64,000 nt of DNA from JACCUZ01 sp038246575 (GCA_038246575.1 JBBRVU010000001.1:1-64000); one strand, 5' to 3'. Shown: positions 18,801 to 27,519, numbered from the stretch's first letter. Program-made: numbers and translations. Notes: generated by a model from the letters alone, not told the origin.

Positions 18801-21194
18801 ATGTACAGGTTCGTGGGCAACGACCCTGGCCAACCCGGCCATGTCAACGTGAAGTACAACCCGCGCTTCCGGACGATTGCCACGAACTTCCAGGCCTGGC
18901 CGGGGCTGTTCACGGTCACCGACACCGCGCCCACCCAGGTGGCGGTCACCGCGCTCGCGCCCGACGGCTCCCAGGTCAATCCCGTCGACTGCTCACCGGC
19001 CGCCAGCCAGCCGCAGGTCTTCAGCATCAGCAGGCCGGTCCTGCGCGCGACGTCGACCACCACGGCTGCCAGGACCGTGACTCTCGCCGGTCGCGGCTTC
19101 GGGGCGATCCGAGGATCCGGATCAGTGAGCCTGACCTCGGTCAACGGCGGTCCGAACCCGGGGCCGAACCCGATCGCCTCCTACGGGACCTGGTCCGACA
19201 ACTCCGTCACTGTGGTAGTCAAGAGCAGGCTGCAGGGCAACAACGGCGGGCTGCCAGAAGGCCAGTACCGGCTCTCGGTGACCAATGGCGCCGGGACCTC
19301 GAGCACCAACGGCATCAGCATCCTGCAGCGCGGCAACGGCAACGGGAACAGCCCCACCGACCCGATCATCTTCACGGTCAACGCGCCGGCTTCCGAGCGA
19401 CTGCCCCAGGCGTTCCCGCTCGGTCTCAACTTCACCACCAACAGCGCGAACATCGAGAACGATCACGCCCTGCAGAACGCGGTCAACGCTGCGGCACTGA
19501 CGAGCCTGATCGGCGGCAACAACGGACGGTCCACGATGGTGCTGGTCTGGCCGGCAGCTCCGGCGAGGAACAACCCGACCGGTGACATCTACGAGAACGT
19601 GATCCTTCCTCGTCAGGTCATGCTCCAGGGTGTCGGACCGGGTGGGTTCCAGGCCGACGGCTCGTACGTCCAGGGCTCACGGCTCAACGGTCTCGGCTTC
19701 AACCCGGACAACGCCCGCGGAGCGGCCTGGGTCAACCTGGCCAACGGGCTCCCCAACGTTGCCGGACCCGACACCATCCCCGACGCGGCAGTCGTGACGG
19801 TCCTGCAGTCCGGGAACCTGGTCAACAACGGCGTCAGCTCCATCGACGGGTTCACGATCACCGGCGGGTCGCAGGCAGACTTCGCGACCAACCTCGCGGC
19901 GGTCCGTGGCGGCACCCGCACCCCGCGCGGTGCTCCCCTCGCACTGGTCACCCAGGGCGGCGGGATCTACGTCCACGGGGGCACGCGCAACCTGCAGGTC
20001 ACCGACAACGTGATCGTTGGCAACAGCGGTTCCTACGGCGGTGCCGTCCGGGTCGGCACCGCGTACGCGACGGATGCCGTCAACCAGGACCTCCGGATCG
20101 CCTACAACCAGATCAGGGACAACGGCGGCACCAACCTCGCGGGTGCGATTGGACTGTTCGCCAACACCCGCGGCTACACGGTCGAGCGCAACGACCTGTG
20201 CGGCAACTTCTCCGCAGAGTACGGCGGCGCCATCGGCCACTTCGGCCGCAGCCTCGCCTCGACCGTCCCCGGTGGTCACCAGGTCAACGACATCAGCAAC
20301 AACCGGCTGTGGTTCAACCAGTCCTACGACGAGGGCGGTGCGGTGATGGTGGCCGGCGAGCTGGCGGCCAACCTCAACGACGCGTCCACCGGCAGCGGGC
20401 CGATGAGCATCCACGAGAACCTGGTCCAGGACAACCTGGCCAACGACGACGGCGGCGGCTTGCGCTTCCTGCAGGCCGGGAACTTCCCGATCAGCGTCGT
20501 CAACAACATCATCGCCAACAACATCTCCGCCCACGAGGGTGGCGGCGTCGCGCTAGACGACTCGACCAACGTCCGGTTCGTCAACAACACGGTCTACGGC
20601 AACATCACCACGGCCACCGCCGTGACGAGCGACGGAACCCCGGCTCCCGCAGGTCTGTCCACGGCCCAGAACAGCTTTCAGCTCCAGGCCACGTTGCCCT
20701 CCGGCTCCGCGACCTTCAGCAACCCGCTGCTGTTCAACAACATCTTCTGGGACAACCGGGCCGGAAGCTGGAACGGCGCCTTCATCAGCGGGATCGGCTC
20801 TGCTGACGCGCCGGCATCGGACCCGGTCAACCGCTGGGACATGGGGGCTGCCGACGCGTCGGGGCTCCTGTCTCCGACCAACAGCATCGTGCAGGTCGGT
20901 CTCGGGACCACGTCCTCAGCCTCGAACTCGGCCGCCAACCCGCAGGTGGTGTCGGCGTTCGACACAAGCGTCACAGCTCTCGCCTCCAGGACGTTCCCGA
21001 GCTTCCGGCAGGCGGTGATCGTGGTGCAGAACGTGCCACCAGCGCTGATGGGCAACTACCACGTCACGGCGGGATCACCGGCACTGAACCTGGCAGCTGA
21101 AAGCAAGAGCGGCGTCGCTGCACCGTCGATCGACATCGACAGCCAGACCCGGCCGCAAGGCGCCGGGCGCGACCCCGGAGCGGACGAGCGATGA
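15852..21194 (+). CDS. Giant secreted protein: SdrD-B-like, IPT/TIG and right-handed beta-helix domains
   Basis: A 1780-aa exported protein. A signal peptide (hydrophobic FIVLVAVLATLLAMVVAPL) ends near ADAAS. Residues about 470-520 form a Cna/SdrD-B-like domain (FLDTNANGRRDPGEQGV). About 1065-1165 form an IPT/TIG domain (VTLAGRGFGAIRGSG). About 1360-1600 is an Asn/Gly-rich right-handed parallel beta-helix with NxI/NxV ladders. The C-terminus DIDSQTRPQGAGRDPGADE is typical of beta-helix proteins. No LPXTG motif or C-terminal membrane helix is seen, so it is released or held noncovalently. ATG 15852 has GGAG upstream. Its stop overlaps a reading frame leading into the first cupredoxin gene, so it probably works with the oxidases as a surface scaffold or adhesin. 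Substrate unknown. Confidence 0.78.
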   Translation: MTRHVPRSFIVLVAVLATLLAMVVAPLRLHLTPRADAASTGAIKLRVQSASTVNTGSRFVHAGDPITAYKWLITRDSVGDANDSPDNCLPPRGRTPAVADSTDRGYTDRCKWPSARYTSGNVPVLTQGDQSELSGNVALADIPVGDYLISVLADGYKIDGVHFTVTGGPTTPTVMVAMEPYPLPLGTVRMRVFNDQAPVDGTYEVGSQEDSDCSATPAPGRACLSGFVAHLSDVFGEVTTDYYGNPLCTKYVTNRQGRVVFTDGSPTVTADSPGKCLSDGNGDIVIPNLGPNRYAATVVPPSSGPYWFQTTTLEGGHDWDIWTQEGDLGYDTEQTIGQEMVPAVQFGFVRTTAAPGGTGAVKGTGVVFNTYIGGTGGLTVPETGVAGANVRGPVPGLLVALSDLGNNDQMVYMGRAAANGSFNITGVPAGSYQLTLWDEDQDFIIDSFNVTVGAGETVDIGQKGLAGWFSEFQGTVFLDTNANGRRDPGEQGVRQFPLTLHERDNSLMDQGQNLAQTDNTGHYRMRQSYPLSRWYVLEAFHTGYKSTGITIQADNDPQERTYLGTAVDLNVLPVIGLRGRIDWGVQRYDGAENGGIVGTISYDTTRNETDPQDALSESYQPGIPNIPVDLYAAQHDENGDVVYNGDGSVAVETGAGGQPLKLSETVTSEQWDQSRGCSARMHNGDELTDQLALPPAGDEGELCVEAPMLGWYAQPSDANPDNFGQTVNGNYGFGTSDYNLLTPDDPDDPVDANGDPLPYLANLADNGLDPQPLVNTEYVVKVSIPQDQYGKPLYKVTQEEDVNVFDGDSYLPQANFPPTLAEATHTPSGAQPTPTGPPTDPPSQGVGIRSGCAGADHRVHVTDQPFIDGGGSPFEGEDRPTCEAKLVDVRGNQAVAPNFNLFTEVPLPTHFWGLVINDLGLSQDKRLVGYAEAQPLPHVPTGIYNWKGRLVDTVESDYNGIYEAIEPSTGTFNCPLPAGPCPNMYRFVGNDPGQPGHVNVKYNPRFRTIATNFQAWPGLFTVTDTAPTQVAVTALAPDGSQVNPVDCSPAASQPQVFSISRPVLRATSTTTAARTVTLAGRGFGAIRGSGSVSLTSVNGGPNPGPNPIASYGTWSDNSVTVVVKSRLQGNNGGLPEGQYRLSVTNGAGTSSTNGISILQRGNGNGNSPTDPIIFTVNAPASERLPQAFPLGLNFTTNSANIENDHALQNAVNAAALTSLIGGNNGRSTMVLVWPAAPARNNPTGDIYENVILPRQVMLQGVGPGGFQADGSYVQGSRLNGLGFNPDNARGAAWVNLANGLPNVAGPDTIPDAAVVTVLQSGNLVNNGVSSIDGFTITGGSQADFATNLAAVRGGTRTPRGAPLALVTQGGGIYVHGGTRNLQVTDNVIVGNSGSYGGAVRVGTAYATDAVNQDLRIAYNQIRDNGGTNLAGAIGLFANTRGYTVERNDLCGNFSAEYGGAIGHFGRSLASTVPGGHQVNDISNNRLWFNQSYDEGGAVMVAGELAANLNDASTGSGPMSIHENLVQDNLANDDGGGLRFLQAGNFPISVVNNIIANNISAHEGGGVALDDSTNVRFVNNTVYGNITTATAVTSDGTPAPAGLSTAQNSFQLQATLPSGSATFSNPLLFNNIFWDNRAGSWNGAFISGIGSADAPASDPVNRWDMGAADASGLLSPTNSIVQVGLGTTSSASNSAANPQVVSAFDTSVTALASRTFPSFRQAVIVVQNVPPALMGNYHVTAGSPALNLAAESKSGVAAPSIDIDSQTRPQGAGRDPGADER

Positions 21195-21241
21195 CCGGCG
21201 ACCGCAGCCCCGACGACCCCACGGCCACCAGGAGGTCCATC

Positions 21242-22567
21242 GTGAGCGGACGACCAGAGCGTCACCTGTTGTCTCGGCGTACGTTCCTCACCGGCGCAGC
21301 CGGCGCGGCCGGCCTCCTGGTGGCCGGTCGAGCCGGACTGGTGCGCCCGGCGACCCAGTTGCGGACCGCACCGGTCGCCGTCGGCAACACGCTGCACCTC
21401 GCCGGCACAGACGGCTGGGCCTCCATGGCCCAGAACGCACCGCACACGGCGTTCTGGCCGGACCCGTGGGCGCCGTCGCCGTACGACATGTACATCTTCG
21501 GCTTCCGGGACGTGACCGGTCTGTCCACCTCAGAGGTCTTCGCGCAGCGGGGTCTCGCCCAGATCAGCGCCCCGGTGCTCGCCTTCGACGAGTACGACGC
21601 TGCGAAGAACAACGACGTCCGGGTGACGCTGACCAACCTCGGGCTGTCGATGCGGCCGGACCTTGTCGACGGCCACACGATCCACTGGCATGGCTTCGTC
21701 AACGCCATCCCGCTCTTCGACGGTGTGCCCGAGCTCTCGATCTCGGTGCCGATCGGTCGCGACTTCACCTACTACTACCGGCCGCACGACCCCGGCACGT
21801 ACATGTACCACTGCCACTTCGAGGACGTCGAGCACGTCCAGATGGGCATGACCGGCATCGTCTACGTGCGCCCGAAGCAGAACGGCACCAACGTCGGGAA
21901 CATCGACGAGAGCAAGCACCAGCTCCGCTACGCCTACAACGACGGCGACGGTTCGACCCAGTACGATCGCGAGTTCTCCTTCATGATCAACGAGATCTGG
22001 GCCGAGGCCCACTTCCGTGACGCGCACATCCAGACAACCGACTGGACCGACTACGCGCCCAGCTTCTGGACCCTGAACGGACGCTCCTACCCGGACACGA
22101 TCGTGGGCAGCGGCGATCCCCTGGGCGAGACACCGGCGAGCTGGCCGGGCGGTGAGGAGCGGTTGCGCTACCAGCCGATCTCATCGCTGATCAAGTGCAA
22201 GAGCGGGGAGCGGGTGCTGCTGCGGCTGTCCAACCTCGGCTACCAGAACCACACCATGACCAGTGACCAGATCGAGCTGGCCGTGGTGGCCAAGGACAGC
22301 GTGCGGCTTGCCAACTCCTCGAACACCCGTCACTACATCAACGGCTCGGCGGTGGACATCGGCCCCGGGGAGAGCCGCGATGTCATATTCACCGCGCCGG
22401 AGGTCTCCACCAAGACGACCTTCCTGTTCTACGACCGTGGCTACGGCTATTTGAACAACGGCGGCGGCGGCGACCCCGGAGGTCAGCTGACCCACATCGA
22501 CGTCTACCCGGCCGCCACTCCCACCACCGTCCTGCCCGTGCAGGACATCAACTCACCGAACAGCTGA
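21242..22567 (+). CDS. Multicopper oxidase subunit with type 1 and half trinuclear ligands in domain 1
   Basis: A 441-aa exported cupredoxin protein. The N-terminus carries a Tat signal (LSRRTFLTG followed by an Ala/Gly hydrophobic stretch). Domain 1 holds a complete ligand set: H145, H148 and H150 in HTIHWHG, then H190-C191-H192 with H198 and M203 in HCHFEDVEHVQMGM. Domain 2 (about 220-430) keeps the fold but lacks HxH motifs; NLGYQNHTM and FLFYDRGYGY stand where ligands would be. It therefore has a type 1 copper but only half of a trinuclear centre. GTG 21242 is chosen because AGGAGG lies 6 nt upstream; an in-frame ATG at 21191 overlaps the previous stop. The next gene carries the complementary ligands. 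Confidence 0.85.
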   Translation: MSGRPERHLLSRRTFLTGAAGAAGLLVAGRAGLVRPATQLRTAPVAVGNTLHLAGTDGWASMAQNAPHTAFWPDPWAPSPYDMYIFGFRDVTGLSTSEVFAQRGLAQISAPVLAFDEYDAAKNNDVRVTLTNLGLSMRPDLVDGHTIHWHGFVNAIPLFDGVPELSISVPIGRDFTYYYRPHDPGTYMYHCHFEDVEHVQMGMTGIVYVRPKQNGTNVGNIDESKHQLRYAYNDGDGSTQYDREFSFMINEIWAEAHFRDAHIQTTDWTDYAPSFWTLNGRSYPDTIVGSGDPLGETPASWPGGEERLRYQPISSLIKCKSGERVLLRLSNLGYQNHTMTSDQIELAVVAKDSVRLANSSNTRHYINGSAVDIGPGESRDVIFTAPEVSTKTTFLFYDRGYGYLNNGGGGDPGGQLTHIDVYPAATPTTVLPVQDINSPNS

Positions 22568-22578
22568 GCGAGGACGAG

Positions 22579-23895
22579 ATGACGACGATCTCAGCGGACA
22601 CCATGCGTCGCCGTCACCTGACGGTGGCCTGTGGCGTGTTGGCTCTGGCAACCGGACTGGTCCTCACCCTGCCTGCCTCGACCGGCAGCGCGGCGACCGG
22701 ACCCACCACCGGCATCGTTTGCGAATCCAACGCGTCCAACACCTTTTCGCTGGACGCGAGGGCCGGATACATCAACATGCCGGACGGCAACTCCATCTAT
22801 GCCTGGGGATACACCTCGGCAGGCAACGCTTTCCAGTTCCCCGGGCCGACGCTGTGTGTCACCAGCGGCGACCGGGTCACCGTCGTGCTCCGCAACCGGC
22901 TGGTGGAGCCGACCTCCATCGTCTTCCCCGGGCAGGAGAACGTCACCGCGGGCGGCGCCCCTGCAGAGCCGCAGTTCAACAGCAGCGGTGCCCTCACCTC
23001 CCTGACCCAGACCGCCGCCGCAACAACGGGAACCCTGAGCTACCAGTTCACCGCAGGCACGCCCGGAACCTACCTCTACGAGTCGGGGACCGACGTCACC
23101 AAGCAGCGCGAGATGGGCCTCTACGGCGGTCTCGTCGTTCGGCCGGCCGGCTTCCCCGCCCGGGCCAACTCAACCGCGCAGTCCGGCTTCGACCCGGCTC
23201 ATGAGTACCTGTTCATCCTCTCCGAGGTCGACCCGGCTCTGCACTCCGCCGTCGAGCGCAAGCGCGCCTTCGACTACCGCACCACCCGGGCACGCTACTT
23301 CCTGGTCAACGGCCGGAGCATGCCGGACACCATCGCCCCGAACTTCGCCGCCTGGCTGCCCAGCCAGCCCTACGGCGGGCTGATCCACATCGAGCCGTTC
23401 CAGAACGGCGATCGCCCGGCCCTCGCCCGCTACCTGAACGCCGGGTCGGTCAGCTATCCCTTCCACCCGCACGGCAACAACCAACAGGTCATCACCCGCG
23501 ACGGCGCACCGATGGTGGACGCCGCAGGCGAGGACTCGTCGTACGAGAAGTTCCTGGTCGACGTCGGGCCGGGGCAGAGCGTGGACACCCTCGACCGGTG
23601 GCGGATCGAGTACGAGGACACCCCGACGGACAAGATCCCGGACGACATCGCACTCCCCCATCTGCAGGACCAGATCGTGGGTCCCGGCACCGAGACCTGG
23701 TTCTCGGAGAACCCCTACCTCGGCGGCGCCCGCGGTCTGCTCCCGGCCGGGATCGTGCAGAACAACGAGTGCGGTGAGTACTACCACGTGGCCCACAGCC
23801 ACGCGCTCGACCAAGCAACCAACTACGGCGCGAGCTTCGGCGGGATGATGACGCTCATCCGCATCGATCCTCGCGGTGGGTGTCCGGCGTCATGA
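22579..23895 (+). CDS. Multicopper oxidase subunit with trinuclear ligands in domain 2 only
   Basis: A 438-aa exported cupredoxin protein with a Sec-type signal ending near GSAAT. Domain 1 has lost the ligands: VEPTSIVFPGQENV replaces the HWHG motif, and TYLYESGTDVTKQ has Glu where His is expected. Domain 2 keeps two His pairs: H296 and H298 in PFHPHGNN, and H403, H406 and H408 in YYHVAHSHALDQ. There is no Cys-containing HCH, so no type 1 site. The protein thus supplies the half of a trinuclear centre that its upstream neighbour lacks. It begins 11 bp after that gene and ends in an ATGA overlap with the next. Active-site sharing is inferred from these residues. Confidence 0.82.
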   Translation: MTTISADTMRRRHLTVACGVLALATGLVLTLPASTGSAATGPTTGIVCESNASNTFSLDARAGYINMPDGNSIYAWGYTSAGNAFQFPGPTLCVTSGDRVTVVLRNRLVEPTSIVFPGQENVTAGGAPAEPQFNSSGALTSLTQTAAATTGTLSYQFTAGTPGTYLYESGTDVTKQREMGLYGGLVVRPAGFPARANSTAQSGFDPAHEYLFILSEVDPALHSAVERKRAFDYRTTRARYFLVNGRSMPDTIAPNFAAWLPSQPYGGLIHIEPFQNGDRPALARYLNAGSVSYPFHPHGNNQQVITRDGAPMVDAAGEDSSYEKFLVDVGPGQSVDTLDRWRIEYEDTPTDKIPDDIALPHLQDQIVGPGTETWFSENPYLGGARGLLPAGIVQNNECGEYYHVAHSHALDQATNYGASFGGMMTLIRIDPRGGCPAS

Positions 23896-26800
23896 CCACC
23901 CAGGCCCGAGAGGACATGAGGACGATGCGCGCAACCGTCGCTCCCACCCCGTGCGTTCGCACCCTGGCCGGTTTTGCGGCCCTGGCGATCGTCGCCCTCG
24001 GCTTGGCGCTCCCCCGGGTGCCGGCCGACGCCGCCCAGAGCGCGATCAGGACGGCACCGCTGGCACCATCCGCCGCGACGGGGCAGGGTCTGGTGACGGC
24101 CTCGGCATGCACGCCAGCTCCCCCCGACGTTGCACCGGTCCCGGCAGCGACCTGTGAGCTGTGGGCCACCACCGGATCGCTCGTCCTCCCCGGCGCCACC
24201 GTGAACAGCTGGGGTTTCGCCGAGAGTTCCACGGGGCCTGCCCAGACCCCTGGACCGGTCCTCACCGTGACCTCCGGCCAGGACGTCACGCTCACGGTGC
24301 ACAACGGCCTGCCCGACCCGCTCGCGATGGCTGTCCCCGGCGTGCGCCTGTCAACCGCCGCAGCGACCGGTCCCGGCGAGGACACCGACGGCATCGCCGC
24401 CGGCCAGCAAGGCTCGTACACCTTCACTGCACCCGCACCTGGGACGTACCTGTACGAGGCCGGTCACACCGCACTCGGGGCGCGGCAGGTCGCCATGGGA
24501 CTGGTCGGCGCGATGATCGTCCGGCCGGCTCCGCCGGCAGCGCTGCCCGACCCCCCACAGGCCCCGACACTCGACGGCACCTCCGCGACGTCGTTCGATG
24601 ACGAGGCCGTCCTCGTGCTCTCCGAGGTGGACCCGGCTTTCAACGCCGCACCCCGCACGTTCGACCTGCGCCGGTTCCACCCGTCCTACCGGCTGATCAA
24701 CGGTCATGCCTACCCGAGCTCCGACCCGATCGGCACCGGGCACGGCCGCCGCACCCTGGTCCGCTACGTCAACGCCGGTCTGCTGGGTCACGCCATGGGC
24801 GTGCTCGGTGCCAAGCAGGAGGTGCTGGGCATCTCCGCCTACCCCGACGCCAACAGGTCGGGGCTCGTGTCCGACCTGATCCCTGCCGGACAGACCGAGG
24901 ACGTGCGCATCACCTTCCCTGCCGGAGGTGCTGACGACCTCCCGCTCTACGAGACGGCCGGCATGCTGGACAACGCCGGACAGGTCGTGTCCGTCGGCTC
25001 CCGCGTCGTCGGCTTCGGCGGCATGCTCACGTTCCTGCGCGCCGGGGCAGTGGATCCCGGCACTGACACGTCCGGGCCGCCGGTCACCAACGTCGCGATC
25101 TCCCCGACGCCCGTCACCCCGCTGGCGCCGGCCAACGTCACCGCCAACGCGTCCGACGCGTCGACCGGCGGCAGCACGATCCAGGCGGCGGAGTTCATCG
25201 TCGACGCCACCGGCGTCGCACCCGGAGGCGGCACCCCGATGAGTCCGGCCGATGGTGCGTTCGACAGCGTCACCGAAGCTGTCACCGGAACCCTGTCCAC
25301 CACCGCGCTGCAGGCACTCACCCAGGGCAAGCACACCCTGTACGTGCGTGCTCAAGACTCCGCGCTCAACTGGGGACCAGCGTCGTCCAGCACGTTCACC
25401 GTGGCGAGCACCGGTCCGGCGTCGAATGCGCTGAGCCTGTCGCTGAACCCGACCAACATGGACTCGCCGGTGACCCTCTCGGCCACCGGGGACGACACCG
25501 CCATCGGTGGCAAGGTGACCGCCGGCGAGTTCTTCGTCGACGGCCAAGGCACTGACGGGAGCGGCAACTCGCTGACCATCGCGGCGCCGGGCACCGTGGC
25601 CTCGGCTTCGGCGACGATCTCGGTCGGCGGACTGGCCCAGCCGTTGCAGGGGTCTCACCCGGTCGTCGTTCACTTCCTCGACGACCATGGGCTCTGGGGA
25701 CCGATCTCGACGATCGACTTGAAGGTCGACCGGACCGGACCGGTGCTCGGCACCGGTGGCAACCAGGTCACGCCGAACCCCACAGACGGCCGGACGGGTG
25801 ATCCAGTCGACCCGACGTCGCTGAAGGTGCACGCCACCCTCGTCGACCCCGTCGCAGACGGTGTCTCGTCGCCCGTGGTGCGGGCCGAGGGCTTCCTCGA
25901 CGACAGCTCCCAGCCCGCCGGGACCGGCTTCGTGTTCGTCGCCGATGACGGGAGCTGGAACAGCACGTCCGAGGCGGGCTACGGCACGATCCCGCTCAGC
26001 CAGCTGACCGGGCTCGCCCAGGGAACGCACCTCGTCTACGTGCACGGCCGCGATGCCGCGGGCAACTGGGGTGGGCTGGCCCCGATCAGCTTCGTGCTGA
26101 ACCGAGGACCCACCCTCACCGCCGGATCGCCGGGCACGCTCAGCGTGCTCGCCAACCCGGTGACCGTGGCCACGGCAGTCTCGGTGACCAGCACCGTGAG
26201 CGTTGCCGAGTACTTCGAAGGCGCCGACCCGGGACCAGGAAACGGATCACCCCTCGCCGTCGGGACGGCCGGCGCGGTAACACTGTCTCCCCGCGGGCTC
26301 TCGATCGGGTCGCACGTCCTCTGGGTGCGAGCCAAGGACGCCAGCGGCATCTGGGGCAAGGCCGTCGCGGTTCCGATCACGGTCTCGGGCCTTTTCGCCG
26401 ACGGCTTCGAGTCCGGGAACGCCAACGCCTGGAGTGCACGCAGCGGCAACTTCTGGCAGGTCAACTCCGTCTCAGCCACCGACGGGGCGTTCGGGCTCCG
26501 GGTCCAGGGCGCCAACAACGGCACCGCAAACAGCTACCTGACCCAGAACATCTCCACGGCGACGACCACGCTCCACATGGCGGTCAAGCTGCGGCCGAAC
26601 ACCTTGACAACGAGCGCCAACGGGACCACGGTCCTGCAGGCCCGCAGCGGCAACACCCAGGTGCTCGCCGTGCAGTACCGCAACCGGGCCGCCAACCCAC
26701 GCGAGGTGCGTCTGGTGGCGGCCAGCGGCAGCAACACGACCCTCACCTCCGGCTGGGTGGCGATCGGCTCGAGCGCCACCGACCTCCGGGTGGACTGGCC

Positions 26801-26984
26801 GACCGGCGCGAGCTGGCCGGCGACCGGGAACGGAACCGTCACGTTGAGCGCCAACGGCACTCAGATCGCCAGCCTCTCGGTCAACCGCAACAACCGCACG
26901 GTCAGCAACATCCGGCTCGGGGTCGTCAGCGGGTCTGGCCTGTCCGGCCAGCTCTACCTCGACTCGTTCGCTGCGACCAACTAG
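23892..26984 (+). CDS. Ligand-less cupredoxin/MCO homologue with Ig-like repeats and C-terminal lectin-like domain
   Basis: A 1030-aa exported protein, with a hydrophobic signal segment ending near PADAAQ. Residues about 60-380 align in layout with the preceding protein (GTYLYEAGHTALGARQVAMGL; VLVLSEVDPAFN; FHPSYRLINGHAYP) but no HxH or HCH motif survives, so it should not bind catalytic copper. About 385-830 contains four repeats of roughly 100 residues, each ending like GxHxxxVRxxDxxxxWG, as in Ig/fibronectin-like folds. The last 190 residues (FADGFESGNANAWS) resemble a concanavalin-like domain. ATG 23892 overlaps the previous stop by 4 bp; GTG 23880 is possible. It is probably a structural or substrate-binding partner of the oxidase. 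Confidence 0.72.
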   Translation: MTTQAREDMRTMRATVAPTPCVRTLAGFAALAIVALGLALPRVPADAAQSAIRTAPLAPSAATGQGLVTASACTPAPPDVAPVPAATCELWATTGSLVLPGATVNSWGFAESSTGPAQTPGPVLTVTSGQDVTLTVHNGLPDPLAMAVPGVRLSTAAATGPGEDTDGIAAGQQGSYTFTAPAPGTYLYEAGHTALGARQVAMGLVGAMIVRPAPPAALPDPPQAPTLDGTSATSFDDEAVLVLSEVDPAFNAAPRTFDLRRFHPSYRLINGHAYPSSDPIGTGHGRRTLVRYVNAGLLGHAMGVLGAKQEVLGISAYPDANRSGLVSDLIPAGQTEDVRITFPAGGADDLPLYETAGMLDNAGQVVSVGSRVVGFGGMLTFLRAGAVDPGTDTSGPPVTNVAISPTPVTPLAPANVTANASDASTGGSTIQAAEFIVDATGVAPGGGTPMSPADGAFDSVTEAVTGTLSTTALQALTQGKHTLYVRAQDSALNWGPASSSTFTVASTGPASNALSLSLNPTNMDSPVTLSATGDDTAIGGKVTAGEFFVDGQGTDGSGNSLTIAAPGTVASASATISVGGLAQPLQGSHPVVVHFLDDHGLWGPISTIDLKVDRTGPVLGTGGNQVTPNPTDGRTGDPVDPTSLKVHATLVDPVADGVSSPVVRAEGFLDDSSQPAGTGFVFVADDGSWNSTSEAGYGTIPLSQLTGLAQGTHLVYVHGRDAAGNWGGLAPISFVLNRGPTLTAGSPGTLSVLANPVTVATAVSVTSTVSVAEYFEGADPGPGNGSPLAVGTAGAVTLSPRGLSIGSHVLWVRAKDASGIWGKAVAVPITVSGLFADGFESGNANAWSARSGNFWQVNSVSATDGAFGLRVQGANNGTANSYLTQNISTATTTLHMAVKLRPNTLTTSANGTTVLQARSGNTQVLAVQYRNRAANPREVRLVAASGSNTTLTSGWVAIGSSATDLRVDWPTGASWPATGNGTVTLSANGTQIASLSVNRNNRTVSNIRLGVVSGSGLSGQLYLDSFAATN

Positions 26985-26987
26985 GTC

Positions 26988-27029
26988 TTCGTCGGCTCGG
27001 CGCTAACCCCCCGGCGCCGGGCCGACGAA
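26988..27029 (+). terminator. Long stem-loop after the cupredoxin genes
   Basis: Sixteen-bp arms (TTCGTCGGCTCGGCGC paired with GCGCCGGGCCGACGAA, one G-T pair) enclose a C-rich loop. It begins 4 nt after the stop codon. It probably terminates or attenuates transcription before the downstream CopCD group. Confidence 0.75.
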
Positions 27030-27047
27030 CCAAGGAAAGGAACTGAC

Positions 27048-27518
27048 ATGACTGCACGAGTGTCGGGAGCCCTGCACAGCAGGTTCGGCGCACGGCTGCT
27101 GATCGCCATCCTCATCCTGGCGTTTGCCGGGTCGATCGCCTGGCGCACGACGGCTCCGGCGGAGGCCGGCCGTCGCTACGACGTGCCACGCAGCTCAGCC
27201 CTCGAGGCGAAGCTCGGCGTGCGGTTCGTCCAAGCGGCCGTCGTCGCGGACGGCGGCATCGTCGAGCTCCGCTACACGGTGCTCAACGCCGAGAAGGCGT
27301 CCAAGTTCCAGCGCAACGTCCACAAGCCTCCCGTGCTGCACAGCGACAAACGCCAGGGGGCGCTCTATCGGACGGCACTGATGCGGCAGGGACACGAGCT
27401 GCGGCCCGGCCAGGACTACTACATCCTCTACCTCAACAACAAGCACGCCGTGCGACCGGGCGAGACGATGTCCATCGACGTGGGCGTCGAGACGCTCACC
27501 GACGTCCCGGTGCGCTGA
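27048..27518 (+). CDS. Small exported or membrane-anchored protein of unknown function
   Basis: A 156-aa protein with one N-terminal hydrophobic helix (LLIAILILAFAGSIAWRT), read as a signal anchor or signal peptide. The remainder is a compact, probably beta-rich domain with several His and Met residues (QRNVHKPPVLHSDK, ALMRQGHELRPGQ, NNKHAVRPGETMS). They could bind metal, but no known copper-chaperone motif is matched. ATG 27048 has AAGGAAAGGAAC upstream. It lies between the oxidase genes and the CopCD gene, whose start is 1 bp after its stop, so a role in the same copper process is likely. I do not recognise the family. Confidence 0.6.
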   Translation: MTARVSGALHSRFGARLLIAILILAFAGSIAWRTTAPAEAGRRYDVPRSSALEAKLGVRFVQAAVVADGGIVELRYTVLNAEKASKFQRNVHKPPVLHSDKRQGALYRTALMRQGHELRPGQDYYILYLNNKHAVRPGETMSIDVGVETLTDVPVR

Positions 27519-27519
27519 C

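Noticed and set aside
26988..27029. The long hairpin considered as a riboswitch or small RNA.
   Set aside because: A single simple stem immediately after a stop codon is better explained as a terminator.
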